DNA of 64,000 nucleotides. Source: Molanna angustata. Lineage: Eukaryota > Arthropoda > Insecta > Trichoptera > Molannidae. Below, in pieces: positions 55,261 to 64,000 of the stretch. The stretch spans positions 10,001,546-10,065,545 of the forward strand of contig OY754982.1 of assembly GCA_963576475.1 (NCBI GenBank), written 5' to 3'. The translations under genes and the position numbers were made by a program. Each line of letters opens with the position of its first letter. Position 1 is the first letter of the stretch. Under the pieces are notes generated by a model. It was not told the DNA's origin, searched no databases, and saw only the letters and a program-made list of their open reading frames with translations.

Positions 55261-55785
55261 TCAATGGTTTGTTATATATTTAACATATTTGATATTTTGA
55301 TTTGTCTATTTATCACAAATATGTGTTTCCTTTTATTTATTCTGTAACTTTATAAATCCGATTTATTTAGTGTGTATTCAAATATCGCTGATCAATCTTA
55401 AAAAGATGATAGATTATTGATACATAAAAAGTCGTTTTATATGTCAAAATAAATATACGTTGTCTTTTATTTCCCCCATATCATTTTGTATTTTACTGTC
55501 GATTTATTGTTTTGTGAAAATAAAACATTTCTATTCTTTTTCGAGAGAAAACTAATGTAGGTTAATGTTTGTTCTATAAAGTCGGAAAATTCACAAAAAT
55601 ATTTTGTTATTCGCAGCCATAAAGAATCAACAAATATATTAACTACATATATCACAATAAAATATATATGTGTATGCTTATGAGAGATGTGTAATATATA
55701 TAATTATTTTAAAAGAATATTTTATCTTTATTTATTAAGGGGGCATATAAACCGATACACGCCAATTTCAAATCTAATTTTTCAA
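55261..55785. other. No recognised feature
   Basis: AT-rich. Confidence 0.4.
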
Positions 55786-56275
55786 ATATGTTAAACAGAG
55801 TGTTTTTATAAAAATCACAAGTATTTTCAATATTTTTCTAGGAATGTTCGTCACACAATTTTAAAATTCAGCATAAATTCTAATATGTTAAACAGAGTGT
55901 TTCTGAAAAAAATCATAAGTATTTTCAATATTTTTCTAGGAATGTTCGTCACACAATTTTAAAATTCAGCATTAATTCAAATATGTTAAACAGAGTGTTT
56001 CTGAAAAAAATCATAAGTATTTTCAATATTTTTCTAGGAATGTTCGTCACACAATTTTAAAATTCAGCATAAATTCAAATATGTTAAACAGAGTGTTTCT
56101 AAAAAAATCATAAGTATTTTCAATATTTTTCTAGGAATGTTCGTCACACAATTTTAAAATTCAGCATTAATTCAAATATGTTAAACAGAGTGTTTCTTAA
56201 AAAAATCATAAGTATTTTCAATATTTTTCTAGGGAATATTCGTCACATAATTTTAAAATTCAGCATAAATTCCAC
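55786..56275. repeat. Tandem array, five units of 97-98 bp
   Basis: ATATGTTAAACAGAGTGTTT recurs at 55786, 55883, 55981, 56079 and 56176. Unit ends vary between GCATAAATTC and GCATTAATTC in alternation, hinting at a dimeric expansion. Non-coding. Confidence 0.9.
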
Positions 56276-56284
56276 TAATGAATG

Positions 56285-57107
56285 TTCGTGATTAGTGGCG
56301 GCTCTTCCTAAAGGGCTCTCGGGCTCAGCCCTCCCAAACAAAAAATTCCAAAATATGTATGTAATTAAATCTTAATAACACATTATTTTTCTAAATAATA
56401 TTTGCCGTCTTACGCCTGTAGTATATTTAGCGAAAGTATTTAAACCTACCTGCTTTGTAAAGCAAGCAAGATTCTATGAAATATTTCATTCCTCGGGCAC
56501 AGTCGACTTGTGCCCGGAGAACCCATACAATTCACGAACGTCCGCAGCTCGCCGTACACGCTGATTGTATGCCGATTTCGAGTAAAACGGGGCAGTGCCC
56601 GCGAAGGATTATAATATATTTTCATTCATTCATATTTTGTTGTACATTGCGATATTCGAACGTAAGGTAAGCAGTTGCAATTCTTTGAGGCTAACATTAA
56701 TTGATATTACATAATTTAAACTATAAATCATATTGCAAACAAAATGATATATATTGTGTAAAATCTGAAAGCAGTCTTGCGGCTGTTGCCAAAAGTTTTT
56801 TTCAATTTTGTATGATCAAAATTCATTAGTTGTCACAAATTATTTTATAATTTATCGATGCATTTTATAACAAATATTATTTTAAACCTAAACAAATACA
56901 GCATTCATGATCAGGTTCACGTTTTAATTTCCGATAAACAAAAGAACTATGGAAAATACTGATAATTATAATGTACGAAAATAATATTGTGTCACATATA
57001 TTTTTTTTTCTGATTCCTGTAGTAAGTTAATTTCTCTTCTAGGTATAATTATAATTTTGAGCCCATCTACATAAGATTTAAGGTCACCAGCCGCCACTGT
57101 TCGTGAT
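56285..57107. mobile_element. Non-autonomous hAT element (56293-57099) with 8-bp target duplications
   Basis: TTCGTGAT at 56285-56292 is repeated at 57100-57107. The element starts TAGTGGCGGCT and ends AGCCGCCACTG, inverted repeats of about 11 bp differing at the first base. The tip CAGTGGCGG is shared with the hAT at 4537-7632, so that family (or a close relative) could have mobilised it. The 807-bp interior has no transposase motif; it contains a hairpin-forming CGGGCACAGTCGACTTGTGC, CCG near 56496-56518. Confidence 0.85.
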
Positions 57108-57407
57108 GTTTTTTTTTCATTAAAGTCAGGTTTGTTCTTGAAATTTATGTAACAAATTTTACGTTTCCTTTAATTTAAATCACGTATAAACCCATATTAC
57201 CGCACGCGAGAGTTACCCTTACTAACACGTCACTTCAAAGTGCATTAGGCGATTTTAATAGATCATGTTTTCAATCACTAGATATGCCCGTTATATATTA
57301 TGCCCTCTAAAGGAAAGATACAGTTGAAATAGTTCAACAAAATGATAATAACAAATGCGAGAATATACCCCTGCGCGATCACTAGTAAATAAATATACGA
57401 ATTCAAT
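57108..57407. other. No recognised feature
   Basis: Short AT-rich spacer between two DNA transposons. Confidence 0.35.
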
Positions 57408-57502
57408 TTAAGAGGGTGACTGCTGCCAACGTACCAATTTTTTTCAATTTGAATTTGCATCATTAATACAAAACGAATCATTTTGAAAAAAATAACCTAG
57501 TT

Positions 57503-57780
57503 ATCGAATATTTTTATTATTGCATATGCGCAAACATTGGATTTTTTTCCCTGTCGGGAGTCAAAGATATTTTTTAACAGATTTTTTTAATTATCTCAAT
57601 AGAGACGAAGTTGGAATATTTACTGTAGGAGAACCGCGAAATCAAGGCACCTACAGGGCTTACGACCTGTCATCGGCTGGTTTACGTGATCACTTTATGC
57701 GCTTGCGCAACGTTCATCAATTATGCCTTTTTAATGAGATCCCTATCAATTCAATTTTGAAAGTTCTATATATTGTAATA
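57503..57780 (+). repeat. fam-4 repeat, best-preserved copy
   Basis: TCGAATATTTTTATTATTGC, CCCTGTCGGGAGTCAAAGAT, CTCAATAGAGACGAAGTTGG, GGCACCTACAGGGCTTACGA, CCTGTCATCGGCTGGTTTAC and ATGCGCTTGCGCAACGTTCA. Copies at 14195, 22552(-), 38455(-) and 45525. Confidence 0.75.
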
Positions 57781-58047
57781 CTGAAATTCTTTCCGCTTGA
57801 AAATAAGGAATTTTTACTACAGCCATCTATGTGTGAAATTATATGAACAACATTCTTATTATTTTTATTAATTTTTGTTGTAACGCCATCTATTGAGAGA
57901 ATTGGTTTTTTGTAAATAATGAGAGCAACAATTCTTATACCTGAGGTGACAAATGCATTTTTTCGCATAGAAGTCACCCCTGAATTGCGCCAGACTTATA
58001 AGGTCATTTTTGTCTTATTTACCTACTTGTACCAATGTGTAAGTAAT

Positions 58048-58125
58048 CGAATATTTTTATTATTGCATATGCGCAAACATTGGATTTTTTTCCCTGTCGG
58101 GAGTCAAAGATATTTTTTAACAGGA
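58048..58125 (+). repeat. Direct repeat of 57505-57582
   Basis: About 78 bp from ATCGAATATTTTTATTATTG to GATATTTTTTAACAG is identical to the left edge of the fam-4 copy. The two lie about 465 bp apart. Confidence 0.9.
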
Positions 58126-58126
58126 T

Positions 58127-58610
58127 ATTAATAAAGAAAAATATACCTTAACTTTTTAATTATGTTCTGTATATATTCTTGTAGGAAATAATAAGCATAC
58201 CCAGATTTTTGACATTTATCATAAATTTCTAAAAAAACTATTAGGTATAGAGCATTATATTTTTTTATAAATTAAAGAAGATCAAAATATCTGGAAAATA
58301 CGATGTAACGTTGTATTAATGCATCAAGGTAAGTTAATAAACCAAAAAACATTATTTCGCAATGGCGCTGAATGGAAAATAAATGTTTTTTAGGTTTATT
58401 TACTTAACCTGAAGCATTAATGCAACGTCACATCATATTTTTCTAGATATTTTTGTCTTCTTTAATAAAAAAAAACATGTTGAACTACGCCTTATATTTT
58501 ATTAAAAATATAAGATAAATGTTGAAAATCGGGGTATGCGATTATTTTTCTACAAGAATTTATTCAGAAAATTATCAAAAAGTAAAGATATATTTTTCTT
58601 TATTAATACC
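58127..58610. mobile_element. Palindromic foldback inside the TTAA element
   Basis: ATTAATAAAGAAAAATATAC on the left and TATATTTTTCTTTATTAAT on the right begin arms of about 230 bp that meet near 58363 (AACATTATTTCGCAATGGCG / CTGAATGGAAAATAAATGTT). Inner words ATTAATGCATCA / TGAAGCATTAAT also pair. No coding content. Confidence 0.75.
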
Positions 58611-58711
58611 CAACCTATCTAAATTATTTTTTTCAAAACGATTTGATAAGAAATAATGATGGTATATCAAATTGAAAAATAGGAACGTTGGCAGCAGTCC
58701 CCCCCCTTTAA

Positions 58712-59224
58712 CCAAATTTACTAACCTACAAATTTATTATCCTACTATATAACTTCTCAATAAATTGTTACTTATGATTCTCTATAGCAAATATTTTTTT
58801 AGTTAGTATAATAAAACAGGGACATGTCGTGATGGTACGTATTTATATGTACGTCGTTAAAAATAAATAATGTAAAAAAAGTTCGTTCCATAATACTTGT
58901 AAATTTAAAGAAATTATCTTCCGCTTTTTGTTATAAATCAGTTATAATTACAAGGAGCGATGGTCTTCAAAAGAAATAATTACTTTTTTTTTGCAGAACT
59001 CATAGCGAACTTTTAAAAGAGAAGCGAAATCGTTTTGGAATAATATCAAGCAACGGGAACAATTTGACAACTGTCATCCGACGCCATTTGTTGAAAAAGT
59101 TTTTTCTATAAGGTCAATTTTTTACAGATGTTTGCCATATTACTAGACTCAAATAAAAATTAGTGAAAATCTTCGAGAAACATATTCGTGGAAGTGAATA
59201 AAACAGTAAATAACTTACTTTTTT
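58712..59224. other. No recognised feature
   Basis: No supported element. Confidence 0.35.
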
Positions 59225-59715
59225 TTACTCGTCACTACCCCAAGGCGATATAGTGAGGAGTTATGAATTTGCAATTTTTAAGGTTATTATTTTATTGCAG
59301 ATAATACAATAGTTTCATGCTGAGATTGTATTCTGAAAGATTCATCACAATGTATCTGTGCGCTTTGCTATGTACGGCGTGTTTGTTGTACATTATCGAT
59401 TAAAAACTAAAGTACACATTCGATTCGTAGTTCGTACTCGCTTAGACCTCGTTAGATTTCGAAGGATATCTGAATAGTGCTTCACATTTTTTTTTAACTG
59501 TCAAATATTTCAAAGTAGGTAATCCCATGCGCAGGAAAATTTAAATTTGATTGATATGTTCAAATTGGTAAAAAGGCACATAATTTTCATAAAATGGCAT
59601 TGAAGTGGTTTTAAAATATTTAAATCAAATATTATTTCACAATACTTCATTTCATGAAAATGCCAAGTGACAGGATAGCGACGAGCTTACCGTTGGCCAC
59701 AACCCACCTGTTTCT
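59225..59715 (+). mobile_element. fam-2 repeat, copy 3
   Basis: ACTCGTCACTACCCCAAGGC, GATATAGTGAGGAGTTATGA, TTTCATGCTGAGATTGTATT, CAAATTGGTAAAAAGGCACA and a right edge CGTTGGCCACAACCCACC. Confidence 0.75.
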
Positions 59716-60228
59716 TGAATGATGGAAATATATTTCTTATCAGAACTGATTTTCCATAATCATATTATTTTTCATTTTCGATTTTTTATATCATTTCGAA
59801 ACAATTACGGTAAAAAGAAACAGATAAAAATAATAGGTTTTAGATAAATTTATATTTTCATTTGATAAAGGCACGTTCACCTTATTTTACACGCATCAAC
59901 ATGAAATTATTCTAGATTTATTTTTGTATAAATCACACTGTTATATTTTGAAATGACATAAAGTCGAAAAGAATATAAAATTATGGCAATCAGTCCCAAT
60001 ATCAATGTCAATAAAATATACATTCATCTAAGAAAATGTATAAATTTATTGCAAATGGCACTCCTATGAATAAGTTTCTCAAAGATCTGAATTAAAAGAT
60101 GCAGATCTTTGAGAAAATAATTTAAATTAAGATAAACAAATTACAAATAGGTATATGAGTTTAATAAATTTGTAAATATGATAGTTTGTCAATCAGGTTG
60201 GTCTTTTTTATGCCTTTTGAAGATGTTC
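59716..60228. other. AT-rich, with a 14-bp perfect hairpin
   Basis: TTCTCAAAGATCTG (60076-60089) and CAGATCTTTGAGAA (60102-60115) are exact complements. Nothing else was recognised. Confidence 0.5.
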
Positions 60229-60370
60229 GATGGGTCGGTGGCAGAACAGGCATGGCACTGTCTAAAAAATTCCAGTGACCTCGACGGATTTCATTCGCCT
60301 TTAGCACAAACATTTATGCTTGATTAAGGGAACGTGTACATAATATATTATGTAATTTTGAAAAGGATAT
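60229..60370 (+). repeat. SINE-B copy, decayed head
   Basis: ATGGGTCGGTGGCAGAACAG, then a damaged box B region (GTGACCTCGACGGATTTCAT), and the SINE-B body ACATTTATGCTTGATTAAGG, GAACGTGT. Confidence 0.65.
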
Positions 60371-60865
60371 TATATTTTCCATTATTTAAAAAGAAAACAT
60401 ATTCAGTGAGTCTAATAATTTGGCAAGACATTGTACTCTAAAGCGACTGAATAATTTACGAACGAAGACGGAGAGGAAGTCTGGTGAAGAAGAAAACGAA
60501 AAAAAAATGTTATTTAACTTTTGCCGAAATTAATTTGGAACAGGAGCACATACAGACTAAGAAGGTAGTACGGTTTAGTAGTTGATTAAACAATATTAAA
60601 CCATAGGCGTTTTGTGAGTGATGATGTTTTTATTAGAGATGTGATGAGTATACCGTGGTCGCCTACTGGATAATGTTGCTTCTACTTCTCTATTGGCATC
60701 ATAGGAATGGTATTATGGGGAGGAAAACTTTCTTACCAAACAATCATAATTTTATGGAACGGATTTTCAACTGCAACTGTAATCGAATACCTAGGTACCT
60801 ACACAGGTCGCCAAAAATATTTTAATCAATATTTACAAAATAACGATAGAGCATAAATTTATATC
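60371..60865. other. No recognised feature
   Basis: No supported element. Confidence 0.35.
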
Positions 60866-60869
60866 AATT

Positions 60870-61090
60870 ACATACCTTTACGGCATATCCCACAATGTTG
60901 GGTAACCAGCTACAGGTGTGCATTGCTTTAAAAAAGGAAGCATACCACTTGCGTGTATCGCTACAAACCAGTGTCATCTTACCTATCTAAAAAGGCGACC
61001 TTAAGAGTGGGTGGTGCTGAACTATGTGAGCTGTTATTTTACCTGTTGTATTTTCGATTATACCGCACTTACGGGACACCCGACACTTTT
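60870..61090 (+). repeat. fam-1 copy
   Basis: TTTACGGCATATCCCACAAT, GGGTAACCAGCTACAGGTGT, GGAAGCATACCACTTGCG, CTAAAAAGGCGACC, GCTGAACTATGTGAGC and TTACGGGACACCCG. Confidence 0.8.
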
Positions 61091-61510
61091 TTTTATCAAT
61101 GACACTCATACTTTAATCAAAAAACTCATATCATTTTATTAATCGTCAAAACTACAGATGTCGAAAAGAAGAGTTCAGACAGTGATTTTGAATGCAAAAG
61201 AGCGAAACAGGTTTGTCTTATTTTTCATGATGTTAATTTATTTATTTGCGTATATTGTGATGTAGCTAAATGTGTTTTAAGTGGTATTTAAAGAAGGTAC
61301 GTAATTGTTGTTGCAATTTAATATTTATACCTATGTATTTATTTTATATTTTTTTATATTATATTTATGATAATATGTTTATATCATATATTATGTTATG
61401 CTTATGTAATATCTATATTTTATTACATTTACGTTATATCTATATTACATTTATGATTTTATGCTACATTTTATAAAAATTATTCAATATATGAAATAGC
61501 CGTCATGACA
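61091..61510. other. No recognised feature
   Basis: AT-rich, no supported element. Confidence 0.35.
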
Positions 61511-62145
61511 CAGGCCTTGCCTAGTTTGACGGTGATTAAAACAATACCAACACTGCTAACTACACTCATCACTATATTATGTACAGGCCTTGCCTAGTTT
61601 GACGGTGATTAAAACAATACCAACACTGCTAACTACACTCATCACTATATTATGTACAGGCCTTGCCTAGTTTGACGGTGATTAAAACAATACCAACACT
61701 GCTAACTACACTCATCACTATATTATGTACAGGCCTTGCCTAGTTTGACGGTGATTAAAACAATACCAACACTGCTAACTACACTCATCACTATATTATG
61801 TACAGGCCTTGCCTAGTTTGACGGTGATTAAAACAATACCAACACTGCTAACTACACTCATCACTATATTATGTACAGGCCTTGCCTAGTTTGACGGTGA
61901 TTAAAACAATACCAACACTGCTAACTACACTCATCACTATATTATGTACAGGCCTTGCCTAGTTTGACGGTGATTAAAACAATACCAACACTGCTAACTA
62001 CACTCATCACTATATTATGTACAGGCCTTGCCTAGTTTGACGGTGATTATAACAATATCAACACTGCTAACTACACTCATCAGTCCGCCTCTATTGGTGG
62101 CTGTGCCTTATTAAAAAAAAAAAACACTCATCAGTATAATATGTA
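61511..62145. repeat. Tandem array, eight units of 73 bp
   Basis: CAGGCCTTGCCTAGTTTGAC starts units at 61511, 61584, 61657, 61730, 61803, 61876, 61949 and 62022. Units 1-7 read identically; unit 8 has several substitutions and is split by a 40-bp insertion. The period is not a multiple of three and no frame crosses it. Confidence 0.95.
62084..62123 (+). mobile_element. 40-bp poly(A)-tailed retro-insert with 11-bp duplications
   Basis: ACACTCATCAG at 62073-62083 is repeated at 62124-62134. Between them lie CCGCCTCTATTGGTGGCTGT and a run of 12 A, the layout of a severely truncated retroposed RNA. The source RNA is not identified. Confidence 0.65.
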
Positions 62146-63484
62146 TTTTTTGTACCTAAAACAAAATAAAAGTGTAACCAATGTAAAAGAAAGCATGAAC
62201 AAAATAAATAAATAAATAATATAGTCTTATAATAATAGTAAATTCATTTGATGATAAGTATTTAGTTTTTTTCTGGATTACCGTAGTTTTTTTTTTATAA
62301 TAAGGATATACCTGCCCTAATTGATAACATGATTTTCACGTCAATAGAAATGTAATATCATCATAATGGTATATGATTTTGAAAAATATAATTATTCTAC
62401 TAACGGCCACTTTTAAACAATATTGAGATATATTATTGCATATTATAAACTAATTTAATTATTTCATAACATTAATTATTACCTTTTTTTTTGTATTCCA
62501 CATATTTACTTTATAAAAAAAAAAAATACAAAAAAAATAATTTGTTGTTTATTTTAATGTAATTAACAAATGCACGATTTTGTAACAAACTTGACTCTGG
62601 CCAATGATCCTCCATTTGAGGTTACAAGTGCCATTTAAAAAAAAGTAATAAAATGTTCCGAAAGGATTATTTTACACCCACTGAAATGAACTTTGGGGTT
62701 AAATGGGGATCCCTGGAAATAATTTTACCCCAATATAACAAAAATCTGATAAAGTAATGTGATATATTTATTTGTTTAAAAAATTTAAAATAAGTAGATA
62801 TATATTGACCATTTATAAAAAGAAAAACAATAATTTTCTCAAAAAAATATTAAAAAAAATTAAAACTCTTTGAAATTGGATTGTTATTAGAGAAGCATTT
62901 TTTGCAAAAGAGGTTGATGGAACTGCCGTTTATTCGTTTGAATGATATTCCACAGAAGAAGTAAACGATGATATTATTGGATGAGTATATGGAGTAGAGC
63001 AGATTGTTATATTTTTTCTTTATTTAATAATGGAAGTTTGCTTAATATGTGTTATTTGTCTCTACTGTCTTAAAAATTCTTCAAACTAATTATTGAATTA
63101 TATTATGAATTAAAAATCCGTACTTTGGTTAAAATTCCCGTATCGACTTTGCGACACGATCCAGCAACCGCAGTAGCATAGTATCTATAGGAACTTATGT
63201 ACCTACCTACCATCTCCTGGGAAATTTTTACTCATATCTTTGTATTGTCCCTCTAACATAACTTTCATCACTCTTCTCTCCCGTATCCCTTATACTATCC
63301 TCGCTATCCTATACCACCCTATCCTATCCTATCATATCCGCAGACTCCAAATTAAAACACTTTTTTACTTTTCTCATCAAAGCGAATTGTTCCCGCTCTC
63401 CATTGTCAAGGCGAAATGTAATCGTAAAAATATAACCGCGATTATGTCTGTTTGCGGATTTGTGATTCTTTCATAATATAATCT
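62146..63484. other. AT-rich stretch, nothing recognised
   Basis: A TATCC-rich run lies near 63290-63340. No gene or repeat family supported. Confidence 0.4.
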
Positions 63485-63695
63485 TATATTGCATCTCGGG
63501 CAAATTACAGGTACTACGTCAAATATTAATTTAACACGCATCCAATAACAAGTTGGAACATTCTGAAGACTTACGATGTTAATCGTCACACAGATCCACA
63601 CAATTAAAAACTGTGTCTTCGACGGGAAACGAACCCGGGACCTTTGGATCAGCAGGCAGATATCCAACCAACTGAGCCACTAAGGCCGACGATTT
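63485..63695 (-). repeat. SINE-A copy, minus strand
   Basis: Plus-strand GCATCTCGGGCAAATTACAG, ATCCAATAACAAGTTGGAAC, box B complement (GAAACGAACCCGGGACC) and CCAACTGAGCCACTAAGGCC. Confidence 0.8.
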
Positions 63696-63957
63696 TAAAC
63701 AGTATAAACATATTATATACAAAATATATGTAATAAAAACTAAGAGACTAAAATTACTTTCATTATGTCGGATAGAAATTAGAAACAATGGATTTTTTTT
63801 ATGTTCATTTTTTTATTTTTTCTCCTATACAAAAATAATTTAATTTGTTATTTCTTTATACAAATTGATAATTACAGTTTTTGCCATGTGTAACATATCT
63901 GTTGATTGTTAAATATATAAGAAAACTCGTACTGACAATATCTAGTGCGATAATTAT

Positions 63958-64000
63958 TCAGAATATTGCCTAATGGCAATAAGCCAGCCAGTGTACTTAT
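63958..64000 (+). repeat. tail-H LINE 3' end, cut by window edge
   Basis: TTGCCTAATGGCAATAAGCC, AGCCAGTGTACTTA: the same block as 33112-33150. It continues beyond the window. Confidence 0.65.

Larger units (their letters stand above)
57408..58711. mobile_element. TTAA-flanked TIR element (57412-58707), about 1.3 kb
   Basis: TTAA at 57408-57411 and 58708-58711 bounds inverted ends of about 90 bp: left GAGGGTGACTGCTGCCAACG, CAATTTTTTTCAATTTG, CATTTTGAAAAAAATAA; right, read inverted, AGGGGGGGGACTGCTGCCAA, CG...TTTTTCAATTTGA...GTTTTGAAAAAAATAA. TTAA duplication is the hallmark of piggyBac-type integration. No transposase is present; the interior is filled by fam-4 sequence, a direct repeat and a palindrome. 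Confidence 0.75.

Noticed and set aside
57503..58125. LTR pair of a small LTR retrotransposon
   Set aside because: The repeats lack TG...CA ends, a primer-binding site and a polypurine tract, and the left copy is just the border of the fam-4 repeat.
61511..62145. CRISPR array
   Set aside because: Units are contiguous with no unique spacers, and the genome is eukaryotic.

Overview
This 64 kb window is AT-rich animal DNA (by eye about two thirds A+T) in which almost every recognisable feature is a transposable element, a retroposed fragment or a tandem repeat. I found no rRNA, no convincing functional tRNA gene, no CRISPR array, no bacterial-style operon and no confidently identifiable host protein gene. 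The frequent GTAGGTACCTAC-type words, R1-clade and Jockey/CR1-like LINE 3' ends, tRNA-derived SINEs, a cecropia/irritans-like mariner scrap and the ZMYM-type hAT element suggest an insect, most likely a moth or butterfly. That assignment is inference.

Layout. 1-3600: SINE and LINE 3' ends plus a terminal-inverted-repeat (TIR) element. 3686-9275: a three-level nest, in which a LINE 3' end is split by an R1-like LINE with 13-bp target duplications, and that LINE is split by a 3,096-bp hAT transposon with 8-bp target duplications. 9276-20000: scattered LINE 3' ends on both strands, a minisatellite and a 400-bp (TTTA)n tract that appears to be the tail of a minus-strand LINE. 20048-33500: a palindromic foldback element, GC-rich patches, SINEs and several TIR elements, including an inverted dimer at 31977-32367. 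36590-36900: a CpG-rich patch, the best candidate for a host promoter or first exon. 37058-42650: an uninterrupted copy of the LINE 3' end that hosts the nest, followed by dispersed repeats and a 12-unit satellite that looks like the amplified 3' UTR of a minus-strand LINE. 42651-55260: repeat copies, (AC)n and (AT)n microsatellites, a mariner remnant and paired LINE 3' ends. 55786-64000: a 97-bp array, a non-autonomous hAT with 8-bp target duplications, a TTAA-flanked TIR element containing a foldback, a 73-bp array with near-identical units, and more SINE and LINE tails.

The window therefore reads as a record of transposition. Coding remnants are almost all C-terminal pieces of reverse transcriptases, as expected of 5'-truncated LINE copies. 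Family labels (SINE-A/B/C, LINE-R, LINE-J, LINE-G, LINE-D, tail-H, fam-1 to fam-4) are mine and only link copies inside this window. Family assignments come from motif recognition; no database search was run.
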